Source: Hevea brasiliensis
Lineage: Eukaryota; Streptophyta; Magnoliopsida; Malpighiales; Euphorbiaceae
NCBI RefSeq assembly: GCF_030052815.1
Contig: NC_079507.1
Span: 63,272,619-63,336,618 of the forward strand
Direction of reading: 5' to 3'
Length of the DNA: 64,000 nt
Part shown: positions 1 to 24,480 of the stretch, piece after piece
Numbering within the stretch: the first letter of the stretch is position 1
Layout: each line of letters starts with the position of its first letter
Program-made: the position numbers and the translations under genes
The notes under the pieces: model-generated
Databases searched by the model: none
What the model was told of the DNA's origin: nothing
What the model saw: only the letters and a program-made list of their open reading frames with translations

Positions 1-224
1 ATTATTAAAATTTATACGTTGCAGCTTTATTAATAAAAATAAAATATTATAATTTTTTAAAATTTTTATATTTTTCATGAAAAATAAATATTATTTTTTT
101 TAAATAATAAAAATTATAATTTATTTTAAATTATTATTGTATGATTAACTTTTTAATAATAATTAAATTACGTGAAAATTAAATCTCCTATAATATAAAA
201 CAATAAATAAAATTATACAAGGTG

Positions 225-690
225 TGATGTGAAAGCTGTATATAAAAAATGTTAAATTAAAAAAAATTCATTTAATTTGAAATAATTTAAAAAATAATAT
301 TTTTCAATAACGTATCTCGAGAAAAACATGGACAATGACATGGTGTCATAAAATGCTAAGCTGATTAATAAGGCACGCTATGTCCTTACTCTTATCATAT
401 TTGCACACCTTTTAAAAAAAATTAATAGCATATGCTCTATTAATTGATTTATATTTAATTTAAGATATTTTATAATGGATAATACACCATGTTTCACCCT
501 ACATTGTACTTGTCTACATTGTACTCATTAACACATTTTTTGATTGGTTGTTCCCAATCCCAAGGCATGGACTTACATGCCCTGTTATATTGTTCTTGAC
601 ATTTTTAAGGAAAAAAAAAACATCACTTCTCACTCTACATTTAAAAATAAAAAATCATAAAACTATTTATCTTTATTTAAATAGAGTTAA
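225..690 (+). repeat. direct repeat, copy A
   Basis: This block reappears at about 2240-2690 in the same orientation. Shared landmarks in order are ATGCTAAGCTGATTAATAAG, TGTCCTTACTCTTATCATAT, ATTGTACTTGTCTACATTGT and CTGTTATATTGTT. The two copies differ by scattered substitutions and small indels. They are about 2 kb apart with AT-rich non-coding DNA between them. That would suit LTRs of a small non-autonomous element, but no primer-binding site was recognised and the boundaries are vague. Confidence 0.65.
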
Positions 691-1339
691 AATTATAAAA
701 ATATATTATTTTTATTTTCTATACTTTTTATTTAAAAATTATAAAAATATGATATATATAAAAAATTATAAAAATAAAATATAAATATTTTATTTATTTA
801 TAATTAGTATGTATTATTTTTATATTAATAATTTAATATTTTTTTATTTTATTTTCTTAAAATTAATTATTATTATTATTATTATTTATATTAATTTTAT
901 TATTTAATTTTAAAAATTATGATTATAAAAAAAAAATTTTTATTTTAAAAATTTTTTTTTATTTATTTTTTTTATTATTTTTTTTTAATAAAAAATAATT
1001 ATATATTATTTTTTTTTTATTCAATTTTTTTTTATTTATATATATATATAATATAAAAAAATTTTTTTGACACATCAGTAGTACTATTATTCACTAAGTA
1101 TTTTTATTTAATCTAAATGTGCTCAAATTTTTTTATATTTTATTATTTCTTTTAAAATTGTTAGTTATAATTCTCAAAATTTATTTATTTAAATATATTT
1201 AATTAATATTTATTTAATTATTAATTTTTTAAAATTCTTATTTAATATTTCTTAAACTTTGAATATTTTATTTCATTATAATTATATATTGAATAAAATT
1301 ATAATTAATATTTTAATTATTTATATTTTATTATAATTA

Positions 1340-1900
1340 ATTTTTATCAAATATTTATATCTTTGTGCATAAATTATCTCTTTACTATATTATAAAAGTA
1401 AAATTTTAAAGATAAATTATAAATATAATAACAATAAAAATTTAATTACAAATAAATATGATTAAGAACAATTAAAGTTACAATATTAAAATCATAAAAT
1501 TTACCTTTTGAAAAATACTATGTATTTATAGTATTTATTTTAATAATAAAAAATTATGACATTTTAAAATTATAATTTTTATGAAATGTATTTATTTTAT
1601 ATTATAAATTTATATAAAGTGATAACTATTTTTGTCAAATAATTATTTTATAAAAAAAATTTAGATTAATAAAAAAATCTACATTTAATTTAAAAAATAA
1701 TATAATAGAATGTTATTTTTAATTAATAATAATATTATTATATATTTTTATTATTACTAAAATTAAATAATTCAATTCACCATGATAATTTTTTATTATA
1801 TTAATAACAAAAACTATTATATTTATATATTTTTAAAATAATAATATTTTTTCATTAATTTAATATATTTTTTATAATTTATAAAAAATAAATATTGACT
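1340..1900 (+). repeat. AT-rich dispersed repeat, inverted relative to 22700-23230
   Basis: Read on the plus strand, this block matches the reverse complement of about 22700-23230 over several hundred bases. Landmarks shared in order include AAAGATAAATTA, TTTAATTACAAA, TTATATTATAAATTTAT and GTGATAACTATTTTT. The match goes beyond shared AT content because unusual words keep their order and spacing. Family unknown; no coding capacity. Confidence 0.55.
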
Positions 1901-2233
1901 TACATAAATTATAAGATAAAATATAAAAATTTCATGAAACTTAAATTATTTTTTAAATAAAGTACTTTAATTACATTTTAAACAAAATAATTATAAAAAT
2001 TACTCTTAATAAATATATAAAAAGAATTAAATAGGTATTTTAATTAATTATAATATAAATTATTTAATAATTTATTATTATAATAAGTAAAAATTTATTT
2101 AAATTAAATAAGAAATAAAATTTAATTTAAAATTAATTTAATAATAATAATTTATTTATTTATTTAAAATATAATTAAAAATTAAATTAAAAAATAAAAA
2201 TTATAAATTACCCATGCTATGCTAATTTTATAG

Positions 2234-2690
2234 GTTGCAGCTTTATTAATGAGATAAAATTTTAATTTAATTTAAAATAATTTAAAAAATAATATTTTTC
2301 AACAACATATATCTCAAGGAAAACATGGACAATGATATAGTCACATAAAATGCTAAGCTGATTAATAAGGCACTCTATGTCCTTACTCTTATCATATTTA
2401 CACACCTTTTGAAAAAAAATTAATAGCACATGCTCTATTAATTGATTTATATTTAATTTTATATATTTTATAATGGATAATATACTATGTTTCACCCTGC
2501 ATTGTACTTGTCTACATTGTACTTATTAACACATTTTTTGATTGGCTGTTCCCAATCCTAAGGCATCCACTTACATGTCCTGTTATATTGTTTTTGACAT
2601 TTTTAAGGAAAAAAAAATCCTCACTTTCGCTCTACATTTTAAAATAAAAATTATAAAACTATTTATCTTTATTTAAATATAGTTAAATTT
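2234..2690 (+). repeat. direct repeat, copy B
   Basis: Second copy of the ~400-bp block described at 225-690, same orientation and same order of landmarks. It begins near GTTGCAGCTTTATTAAT, a string also seen at about 18-35, so the duplicated unit may extend further left than copy A suggests. Confidence 0.65.
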
Positions 2691-4872
2691 TATTTACTAT
2701 TTTACAGGAAATAAAAATGAAATTTATGTAATAACAATTATATTATTATTTTTTTTATATAATATAACTAAATTGATTTTATGAAAAAAAAATTTTATAT
2801 TTTAAAAAATAATAATTAAAATTCAACAAAATTCAATAAATGTTTTCATATGACATAAAGATTATTCTAATTATAGTTAGGTCACTGAAAGAGTTTATTT
2901 GATACTCCCTAAAAGAATGCCACTTCTCTCTTCTTCGGAAGCTTGACAAGGAGGCGGATGAACGGGTGAATGGGTTGAGATAAAAGTCTATGACATGAGA
3001 AATGGGTTTAGTAGAATTAGGATCAATTATTACCAAAAAATTAGAATTAATTAATTAGTTAATTAGTGTCTCAGTCTTATAAGGTTTTTGAGTTTTTTAT
3101 TTTTTTTTTAATGTGGGGTTCTTTAAAAAATACAAATATTTTTTAATTTAACCAAAATTGGCACATTAAGATACCAATTAATGAAACTTATATTTTATTA
3201 AGATACAAGTTTTCATGGCATAAATATATAAGAATTGTTAAACATAATATATATAATTAATTATAAAATGGCAGCTAAGATACCCATTGGATTATAAATC
3301 TTGAGCCAATGGGAAATAAATAATAAATCCAGACATTGTTTTTACTCTTGTTCCACCAATCCTTCTGTTCTTCCTTCTTTGTCAATCTCATCGATCAGCA
3401 CCCACCAGCCTTCTCTGCCCTTTACACCATTCCACGTTCTCTTCTCTCCCTCCCCCGTACATTCTCTAGCTGGTCATCCCTCGCCACCGATCCAGGTTTC
3501 ATTGAGCTGGTTATTATCATCGGTAGCCACACTACACTGCTGGTATTCCTTTTGTCTTTGCTTCTTTATCTATCTTCCCATTTTATTCGTTTTTACAAGC
3601 GAGAAAAGTAAGGGAAAACCATTAATTTGTCATATTTTGGTTGAAAGTAGATGGGGTATTATGATCTCTCCATAATTTATCCCTGATTTAGTTACCAACA
3701 GTTTTTGTGATCGGTAGTTTGTTACTGTTGTTGTTGCTTAGCTGGGCAAGCTCATGGCTTTCTTTTTTCGGCTGTTTGATCTTTCTGAATTAAATTTAGA
3801 TACATGTTAGGTTTTTCAATTTTTCTGATCCAAATTGATCATATAAATTTGCTGCAAATATAGTTGAAGTGAAAAATTGAATAAATTGGTGAGAGTTTCC
3901 GTGCTTAAAGTCTGGATGTAAGTTCATAGTCAAATGTAGTAGAACTAAGCTGGCTCTGCTTCCTTCAAAAAAAAAAAAAAGAGAAGAGTTGTCTTTGCCT
4001 GCCCTTCTTTTTGTGAATTTATCTAAATTAAAGAAATAGATCTGTTATGAGAATGAGAGTGAAATTGAAACGAAAAAGGTTTCTAAATCAGATGAGGTTG
4101 CTAAGTATGGGAAAGGCTTTGCTAGTATCAGATTGATGTCATTTTTTTTTAATTTTTTTTTTAAATAGCATCAAGTTGTAATTTCAGTATAATGTGCTTG
4201 TGGTGTTTCAAATAGATTACAAAATGAAATTGAGCTAAAAATTATTTTTTTATGAATTTTAAGAATGAGTGAAAGTATAAAATGTAGTATAATTCCTGCC
4301 CAAAGTATATTGGATAATTTCGAAACCTAATTGATCTGTTTCGTTCAAAAAAAATAAGCCCATGGTTCAATTAACCAAACCTTGAGCACCCTTACCAATA
4401 TGTCAGCCTATCCTGGGCTAAACGAGACAAGGAGCCTACTTAGCTGACTAAGGAAAAATGGACTGTTTAGTGTCCTCAACAATTTTGAAATATGTTTGCA
4501 GAGGTAGATTTATTAATATTTGTTTTGGGTACTCTTCTAGTGATAACCAAATTATTATCCTATGTTCTTCCCTTTTTTTTTCCTCTTTTATCTTCCACTT
4601 ATTTTGGATTGCATTTATTCCTATAACCTTTAGAAGCTATGTTATGAGGCTGTGAGAATTTGTTACTCGTAGCCTTTTGCTCTTCTGATGTAAAGCATGA
4701 TATTGCTTTCCCCCAAATGTTGCTCTTTTGCTTTTTATCTTTTTCTTATTTACTTTTTTTTTTAATTTTATTTTCAAGTGATCATTTCTTGATATCAGAC
4801 AAGTTTTGTGATCTTGTTAATGCGTGCTTTCTTATTGGTTTTTCCAATGTTAGGTGGTTGAGATCTGTAAAG

Positions 4873-7800
4873 ATGCAGTCACATTCTGGAGATGCTTCCC
4901 TTATGGTGAAAAAAGAAACAAATGACTACACCAGTTCAAGTTTTGCTGGTCATCAAGATAGAACTCTTCAAGGGCCTATAGAAGTTTCTTCATCTGAGGA
5001 AGATGACTCTCATGACACAGAGGATACGGATGACCAGTCTGTTGAAAATGCTTCAAAGCAATTGGTACTTTATGATCCTGTGGCTAATGGTACTGCTGTA
5101 ACTGAACCTGCCCCTCAACCAATTCAGTGCCAGCCTGCAGCGTTTGGAAGAAATTTGGGTTCTAATATGCCTTCTAGAGTTTTGCCATCTGTAGGGGCTT
5201 TCACTGTCCAGTGTGCCGACTGCTTTAAATGGAGGCTCATCCCAACAAAGGAGAAGTATGAAGAAATACGTGAACATATTCTAGAGCAGCCTTTCTATTG
5301 CAAAACGGCTTGTGAGTGGCGGCCTGATATATCATGTGATGATCCAACTGACATTTCTCAAGATGGCAGTAGGCTCTGGGCAATTGATAAACCTAACATT
5401 GCCCAGCCACCTCGTGGGTGGCAACGGCTGTTACGAATTAGAGGTGAAGGGAGTACCAAATTTGCAGACGTGTATGTGTCTACTCTTATTTGTTTAAACT
5501 TTTGCAGTTTTATTGTTGAAAATTTTCTTTTCTTTTCTTTTTTTTTTCCTGGGTAAATTATAGTTTTCTTACCACCTATTATCTGATTTTGACTCGTTTA
5601 TTTTTTAGCATATTGGTAAAATAAACAGGGACCTTTAAGGCCTCATATTAGACAAGGATCTTAAAATCTCCTTTACTGTATCAGGACCTTTAGAGCCGTT
5701 ATAAGGACAATATTTGGTCTCCAATATATATGCATTGCATACTCTGTAGGAATATTTCTCTCAGATTTCAACATGATGGAGATAAAGGAGCACTCTTTTT
5801 TTTTGTGTGTGTCCATAATAGAATATTTTCTAGTGATATCTATAATAGTTCTTATTTTGCTTCAGATTCATGATTGATTTCAAAGTTTTCTATTTTGTAG
5901 CTTTTGATTAGGATCATGGCAATAGTGTACTGTTGTTCAGTTGATAATCCTGTTGCCTTTTGTTCCTTTTTAGCTCAAATTTCATAACATTAGACTATCT
6001 TACCATTTTTAAATTTCTTTTTTCTGTTTGTGGTATTAGATGAGGTATTGTTTCCACCGCAATGTCTTCCTCCCTCTTCCTACGTATTCACGTAAAACTC
6101 AATGTTATAAATGAGAAAAAGAAGAGCCATTTCTTTTGTTACTGTCTGCCACTGCCAATTTTGTCACAAGAAAAGAGAAGGTTTTTGGTGGGGTGTGGTG
6201 GAGGGTGGCAGGGTGGGGCTGGGATCAGAAAAACTATGGGCTTGGTTAGGATGAAGTGAGGCGAGGAATAGGTGCAACATTTTGGTGGAATTTTTCTAGC
6301 AACATGCTGAGCAAGCCTTCTGGCACACACAGCTGGATTTTTTTTAAAGAATTATTTCTGCAAACTTTTTGATTGGCTTTGTAAAATTTTCTCCTTTCTA
6401 ATTTAATATCTTTTTTACAAGTTTCTTGCCACAATTTAACTTTGCATCTTCATGCTATCCTATCTTTTCTTTCCATGACAACTTCTCACTCTCTCTCTCT
6501 TTTATTTTATTTTATTTTTATTTTTTTTTATAGTGGCATATCAACTTGTTACAACTTCGTATTTTTCTCTTCTTTTCACCATGTCTACATTTTTGTACGT
6601 ATCATTGAAGTTGATGTAAAAATTTTAAGGCAAATTTGTCCTTATTCTAACTCTTGAAATAGAACCTATGTTTTAATTCTTTAATACAATTTAGAACTCT
6701 TATCAGTTCCTATCCACTTTCCGTAAAGATCAATCAGGGGCTCTGATTTTATCAGTAAGGGAGGCAGAACTTAGTTTTTTCTGAGCAAAAGAGGAGCTAA
6801 CATTTGAATCTGGCAAACATGAGAACTCCATATGTAGCGTGCTTTTGTTAGGGTTGTTTTGATTTACTTTTGGTTGCTTTGTAGTGTCCTCATTACTTGT
6901 GGAATTTTGTAGTTGTTACATACGGATCTTGTTAATTTTCTAGATGCAGTGATGGACTAATTTGGAGCTTATGTGCTGCTGCCATTATGATATGTTTTGA
7001 AATGTGAGGCTGTATTGTATTGGCTTGACCTTACACCTGCTAGTCCATACAATGAATTCAATCTGGCAATCATCAACTTCTTTGTGTGTTCTAAATGTTT
7101 TCAGGTACTATGAGTCACCATCAGGCAAGAGGCTCCGCTCAATGGTAGAGATCCAAAAGTATGTTAAATTATACATTCAGCGATGTGTAGTGGTAGATAT
7201 TTTGCATGAGTTCTTCTTTTTGGGTGTTAAAACTCTCCTTTTGTAGGTACTTAATGGATCATCCTGAATATGTGCAAGACGGGGTAACTCTGTCACAATT
7301 TTCATTTCAAATCCCAAAGCCTTTGCAGGAGAACTATGTGAGAAAGCGTCCTGCCCGTGTATCAGCTACATGTGATGACACTAGACCTCTTGAGCCTAAT
7401 GAAGGTACTTGAAAGACTCGGATTGAATTTTTTACACAAACTAAAGAGAGAATTTTTGCTGAACTGATTTTAGTTTGTATCTGAATGACATAATGTTCCA
7501 CCAGTTTTTACATGGCACAAAAGGCCAATTTGGTCCTTGTATTTAGCACCAAGGCTCAATTAGGTAAAAAATAGCTCTTACGGCCAAATTGACATTGAAC
7601 TCGGCAAATTGGATTAAGGTGACTCAAATTTGGAAACTGAGACACAAAACGCAGTAGAGTAGAGGCGAGTGAGCGCTGGCAGATTGGAATGACAAATTAC
7701 ATTTTTGTCCTTGATACTTTATGAAAATAATTATTAAGTCCTTATTTTTTTCAAGATTTTTAAAAAGTTTTTTTTTTGAAAGAAATTATTTTCAATTTTT

Positions 7801-9469
7801 TTATGCTGGAATTGTTGAATATTTATTGAATTTGTTGATTTTGATTTTCAATTTTGAGGTAAAATTGAAAGACCACAAACTGACTTGACGTTAATTTTTT
7901 ATTTTAATTTCGATTGAATTTTTTGTCTTTTTTTTTTGGAGGAGATAGTGGGGCATGAGAGAATAAGTTGGGAGATAAAGAGTATGGAGAGAGAATGGTC
8001 AAATTATAGCTTTTATAAACTTTAGGGACCAAATTGTAAAATGCCAAATTTGATATAGGATGCTTGTGACACACATACCATTTTTTTGTCAAATTGATCC
8101 AATTTGCAAAGTTCATTGTCCATTTGCCCACGAGTTATTTTTACATCTAATTGAGCCTTGGTGATGAATAAGAAGGCCAAATTGGCCTTTAATTCTTTTT
8201 ACATGTGGCTTATCTAGGGTGTGGATTTGATTCATTCTCAGTGGGGCGCTTGCCCCCAGTCTTGGCCCATTAAATGGATGATTCATGAGGCCCAATGAAT
8301 ATCAATCCCAGGTCCCCCTATGATCAGTAGGGATGCGACTGACCTGGAGTTTTAAAAATTGCCCATTAGTGGCGTAGCATGTCCTCTTTATGTCCTAAAT
8401 CCTTGCTGTCATGATCTGTGTGCTATACTTTAGTGAGAGAGTTCGACATATATTTTCTGCTATATTTAAGACAAATGTAAAGAACAAAACCAATTTAACA
8501 TGTTTTAATTGATTTCAATAGGAAATGCATTTCTTTTTAAGCAATTTTAAACATGTTTTTTGATACTAGAAGTTTCTTGTTGTATCCTTTTAATGAAAAT
8601 GCAAGTATGTTTCCTCTGGTGAAGCCTTCAATTTAATGATGGAAAACTTTTTGTAAAATTTTGGGGAAATGCTTCCCTTTTCTTTACTATTCATTTTTTT
8701 TTCCTGTTAAATCATTGGAATGTGTCTGTACTTTTAGTAAAGGGACTTGCAATGCTTCTTAAGTATTTATTTCTGCTTCTGAGATATTGTTGGCTCTAGT
8801 AATTGCATGATTGTTTTTCTCAGTTCACCATGTGAATTGCACATGCTATTGATTTGAGTTACCATTCTTCTTGCTTCGCAAATGGATAGCTGGGGTTCAT
8901 AGCCCCGCCCCTGCCTGTAAGATTTGCAACTTTGATGACTTGATGATACATTTTTTAGGATGGGAGATGAGAAAAACAGTTGCCGTAAGTTGGTGGACTA
9001 AAAGTGACTTTGATCATAAACAAACAAAACTAACTCAAGTTCTTCAAGGGTAGGGTTGGTTATAATGGCTGATAAATTGTTTTTGGATAAAAGTTTAAAA
9101 ACTGGCTGTCGATATATTTAAGTTGAGGCCTAATTTGCCAACCCCAGCTGAGTTAGATCTTTGAATGTAAGCCCTTGATTAACACTTCAGTGATTCCTGA
9201 CCAAAAAGAATGGATTTGGTAGCGCCACTTTTTCCCGCAGTCATTTCCTTCTCAGGGAACAACTCGTGTTACCGATTGACATGTAAACCAACTAACGAAA
9301 GTGTCATTGTTTGGCTGCAGTGAATCCCCTTGCATTGGCCAATCCAGCTGATTGTACAGATATGCAGTTTGGTAGGCCGGCGCTCCCACCTCCATCATCC
9401 TATCAGGCCCCTATTTCTGATCCGTTTGATCGACCAGTAAAGAAGCAAGCAAGGAGAATACCTTTTTAA
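4873..9469 (+). CDS. CW-type zinc finger and methyl-CpG-binding-domain protein (MBD2-like)
   Basis: Predicted nuclear chromatin protein of 319 aa. Coding exons are 4873-5471, 7105-7158, 7247-7404 and 9321-9469, all joined in frame at GT-AG borders. The N-terminal ~110 residues are acidic and Ser-rich. A CW zinc finger follows, with Cys114, Cys117, Cys143 and Cys155 and Trp120, then an MBD fold at about 178-238 (from QPPRGW to the DHPEYV segment). The C-terminus ends in a basic KKQARRIPF stretch, a possible nuclear signal. CW next to MBD is the arrangement of the plant MBD1/2/4-type group; CW domains are known as histone H3K4-methyl readers, and this plant group is not generally regarded as a strong methyl-CpG binder. 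The start is the first ATG after a splice acceptor at 4852-4853, so a 5' UTR exon probably lies near 3300-3600. The third intron holds an inverted-repeat element. Confidence 0.88.
7505..8205. mobile_element. non-autonomous inverted-repeat DNA transposon (Mutator-like MITE) in the MBD gene intron
   Basis: The left arm starting near 7515 (AAAGGCCAATTTGG, then CACCAAGGCTCAATTAG) is the inverted counterpart of the right arm ending near 8195 (CTAATTGAGCCTTGGTG, then CCAAATTGGCCTTT). Arms are about 60-80 bp with mismatches. TTTTTACATG stands immediately outside both ends (7505-7514 and 8196-8205), a 9-10-bp target duplication as expected for Mutator-like elements. The 681-bp body has no transposase. 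It lies inside the third coding intron, in a transcribed unit. Confidence 0.7.
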
Positions 9470-9849
9470 CATATGTACAGCAGGTTCGAAATACAATCGG
9501 TGCAGATATGGTTGTGACTTGTGAGCTTACCCATAGTCTTTTTGGTGACTGCATTTGTATTTTGCTCAAATGTTTTGTCTTAAAATACTACTATATTTTT
9601 TGAGCATAGGCTTCTGTGGAGCCTTTGCATGTTAGGGTGACGTTTTTTGAGCAAAGGCTTCTGAGAGGCCTCTGCATAGAAGAAAGAGGAACATGGTGGA
9701 AGGTAATGCATATTTGTTTGTCTGGAATGTGAAAAAAAAGAAAAACACCCCATAAACTCTGTATAATGGAGTCTAATTATGGGCATTCTTAACCATCATG
9801 ACATTAATCATGGATCGTATCGAGTGAAATTCAATTATATTTTGTTTCT

Positions 9850-10900
9850 CATGTCTGAGATTTGGCAATCCTTGCCATTTATTCATTAGGTCATGGTGAG
9901 ATTATACTTTCAAAGATAAAAAGGTTTGAATTCTTTGAAATTTGTATTCTAATCTATTATACTATTAAAATATTTTTAACATGCTTATTATTATTTTTTT
10001 ATTTATTATTCATCTTTTATATTTTGTGGTGGGTTATATAATTTTTTACATAGTTTATTCTTTTTTTTTTATATATATATAAAATCATTGTGGCATTATT
10101 ATTGTTCTAGTGTATTATTGCACTAAAAAAAATAGAAATAAAAAATTTAAATTATGATTTTAATTATACTAATAAAAAACATTATTTGGCTTTAAAAATA
10201 TATAATTTATTATTTACTTTTATTAATTTTTAATTATAATTTAATAATATACAAAATTTAATATAAACTAATATATTATTTCATAATAATATATAAAAAA
10301 TATATTTTAATTATTATAAAAATTATAAAAATTAAAATGAGAATCATTCTGTTGCTGTAATTTTTGATAAAATTCTATAATACACTTATAGAAGTGAAAT
10401 TTACTTTTCATAAATTATAAAAAATTTATACATATAGAAATATAAAAAAATATTAAAATTTAATATTTAAAATGCATATAATAATTTACCGTAATTATTT
10501 TTTATAGAAAAATTAAGAAAATAAAACTCGAATTTAATATTTATTAGAATAAATTTCAATACGGAGCATAACTGGAGAACAGGGATGAAAATAGCCGAAT
10601 TCAGGCCCGGCCCGCTCATTATACTGCACTAATTGCTCGAAAAAAAAAAAATACAAGATGCTCATCGTGTACTTATGAAAATTCCACCGCGAGCGAAGGA
10701 ATACGTGTTTTTAAAGCACGTAATAAAACCTCACAGCATCAGTTATAGACCCGCACAAAATGGGTCTTGTTTTGGAAATTTACTCAAGGCTAGAGGCTAA
10801 AATGCTGGTATTTTATTTTATTTTATTTTATATTTTTTTATGTTACATTCATGTGGGGAAAAAAAGGCCAAGCGAGCAGAAACAGAGAAAAAGACAGAGA
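9850..10900. other. intergenic region between the MBD gene and PECT1
   Basis: The first ~700 bases are AT-rich with no coding signal. After about 10560 the composition becomes more balanced, and the stretch from about 10840 to 10937 (purine-rich, ending GAAAAG then GTTAAG) is a plausible non-coding first exon of PECT1. No clear TATA box could be singled out. Confidence 0.5.
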
Positions 10901-11378
10901 AAAGAGGCAGAGGAGAGCACAAGCATCGAAAGAAAAGGTTAAGATTTGATCCTCTTGTTTTTCAATTTCACAATTCTAACCATTTTCTTTTAATTTCTTC
11001 CCTTTTCACTATTTAATTTTTCTGTATTTCTTTTCCTTCTACCTTCTGATTTTGTTTTCTTTTTTAGATTTTTTTTTTTTTTTGGCTTTTAGCCTTTTTA
11101 GTTAGATTCAGATTGGTGTCACTGGGTATGGGAATAGTGATAATTCATATTCAGAATTTGAAAGTAAACTTCATTAATTGATAGATTTATTAATGTTTAT
11201 AAGTTTTATCATATGAAAATTTTGCTTCTGAGCTGTGATCTTATGAAAATTCTTTCCCTAGAACTTGAAATCGAGCTGCTGAGAGTTTGATTTCTTGGTA
11301 TTATAATGATTTTCTAGGAATTGGGCTTTTCAAGTTGATTTATTTTTGCAGGTTTTTGTGTCTTACTCTCTTCTTTGA

Positions 11379-22040
<10,662 letters not shown>

Positions 22041-22339
22041 TGGAGAGCTAGTTTGGTGTACACTTCATCTTAACGTCCCATAGAAATGCCTTTTTGCTCA
22101 AGACGCAAGTCTCATAATTTTGTTAGTGTGAAGGAGATGAGAACGGAGCAAAAGAAGCTCTTTATTATTATTATTATTATTTTTTTCTCTCTCATTTTGA
22201 TGTAACGTTATATGAGCACAGGCAAACCCTCTATGTTTTCATATCAAATGTTGAAACTGTTTGGGCGTTTAAGTTTTTCAGTGTGTTCAAACGCAGTAGA
22301 GTTACCCTTTGCATTATTAATTACCTAGCATAATTCTCA

Positions 22340-24480
22340 TACTATTGCATGATTAATTTATAATTTTTATTTTTTAATTTAATTTTTAATTATATTTTTA
22401 ATAAGATAAATTATTATTATTATTATTATTAAATTAATTTTAAATTAAAAATTTTATTAATTTAATTTAATTTAAAATTTTTGCCGATTAAAATAATAAT
22501 AAATTTTTAATTATTTTATGGTATAATTAATTAAAATATTTATTTAATTATATATATATATATATATTAATAATAATTTTTATGATCATTTCGTTTGAAA
22601 TATAATAAAAGTTTTTTATTTAAAAAATAATTTAAATTTTATAAAATTTTTATATTTATTCTCATAAATAATGTAAATTGATATTTATTTTTTATAAATT
22701 ATAAAAAATATATTTGATTAACGAAAAAAATATTATTATTATTTTAAAAATATACAAATATAATTTTTTTGTTATTAATATAATAAAAAATATTAAATTT
22801 GCTAATGAATTAAATTAACATTATTATTAATTAAAAATAAAATTTTATTATATTATTTTTTTAAAATACTATATCTAAGTATAGATTTTTTTTAATAATC
22901 TGATATATTTTTTATAAAATAATTATTTAATAAAAATAGTTATCACTTATCATAAATTTATAATATAAAATAAATATATTTTATAAAAATTAAAATTTTA
23001 AAATATTGTTATTTTTTATTAATATAATAAATGTAAAAAATACATATTATTTTTCAAAATACAGATTTTATAATTTTAATATCATAACTTTAATGTTTTT
23101 CATCATCTTTGTTTGTAATTAAATGTTTGATGTAATTATATTTGTAATTTATCTTTAAAATTTTATTTCTATATAAAAATATAGTTGAAGGATAATTTAT
23201 GCATAAAAATATAAATATTTAATTAAAATTTAAAAATAATTATATTAAAAATTAATGATAATAAAATATGAATAATTAAAATATTAGTTATAATTGTATT
23301 AGATATATAATTATAATAAAATAAAATATTCAAAAGTTTAAGAAATATTAAATAAGAAATTAAAAAAAATAATTAAATACATATTAATTAAATATATTTA
23401 AATAAAATAAATTTTAAAAATGATAACTAATAAATTTTAAAAAAATAATAAAAAAACATTGTAAATAAAAAAAAGATTTAATAGTATTTAGGTAAAATAA
23501 AAATTCTAGGAAAGAGGATAGTATTTGATTTGTATCATATTTCTCATATAATATATTATATATAGACAAATAAATAGAAACTATTAAAATAAAAAAATTA
23601 ATTTATAATTAAATATTATTTAATTGAAAAATTGTAACAAAAGCATTTAGTAAAATATTTTCTATTTACTTGGTCATTTCAATTAAATGGCAATAAGTTA
23701 GCTATAATGATGATGATAATAATAATAAGTATTAATTAATTTTAAAAAAGTGAAATAAAAAGAATATTAAATTACTAACATAAAAAAATAATATATGTTT
23801 ATGAAATTTTTTAATAAAAATTTCATAATAAAAATAATATAAAATATAATAATGTAACAAAAATATTTATTAAAGATATAAAATAATTTAAGGTTAATTA
23901 AGTTATATAATAGTTGATTATTAGATCATAAATTAATTATTAATTTTCTTTAAATTAATAATTATCAATAAACTTTTATTATTATTATTATTATTATTGA
24001 GAGTAACATGTGGCAAATAATATTTTTACATAAATAAATTTATAAAAAATAATATAAATAATTTTTAAATATTACATTTGATCATAAAAGATCTTAATTT
24101 TTAAAAATTAAATTAAAAAAAATAATAATTTAACTCATAAATATTAAGATAATATTATAAATAATAATAATAATTAAAAAAATAAAAAAATTGAATAATA
24201 ATTAATATTTATAAAATAATAAAAATAATTTTTAAATATTATATTTAATTATAAAATATCTTATTTTTTAAAATTAAATTAAAAATAATAATAATTTAAA
24301 TTATAAATATTAAAATAATATTATAAATAATAATAATTAAAAAAATAAAAAAATAAAATAATAATTAATTTAAAAAATAATATTTTTAAAAAGTAACTTG
24401 TGATAAACTTTTTATGAAAAGCACTGACATTTTTTTAAGAATACTCCCTTTTTACATACATAGATTTGTTTATTTTCATA
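22340..24480. other. AT-rich intergenic repeat DNA
   Basis: Between the end of PECT1 and the GALAK promoter region nothing coding is visible. It is built of TTA/ATT runs and A/T tracts with several internal near-repeats, for example TTATAAATAATAATAATTAAAAAAATAAAAAA-like stretches near 24150 and 24310. Part of it (about 22700-23230) is an inverted copy of the block near 1340-1900. Confidence 0.65.
22700..23230 (-). repeat. inverted copy of the 1340-1900 AT-rich repeat
   Basis: The reverse complement of this stretch carries the same ordered words as 1340-1900, including AAAGATAAATTA, TTTAATTACAAA and GTGATAACTATTTTT. The two copies bracket the MBD gene and PECT1 at a distance of about 21 kb in opposite orientation. 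Confidence 0.55.

Larger units (their letters stand above)
1..3300. other. AT-rich intergenic region upstream of the MBD gene
   Basis: No gene is supported here. The stretch is dominated by A/T homopolymers and short TTA/ATT runs, and the open frames in it have the low-complexity composition expected of such DNA. It contains two copies of a ~400-bp direct repeat (annotated separately) and, at about 1340-1900, sequence that recurs in inverted orientation at about 22700-23230. Confidence 0.7.

Noticed and set aside
3301..3675. 124-aa open frame on the plus strand
   Set aside because: It lies in the probable 5' untranslated exon and intron of the MBD gene, starts without a convincing ATG context and has no recognisable domain.
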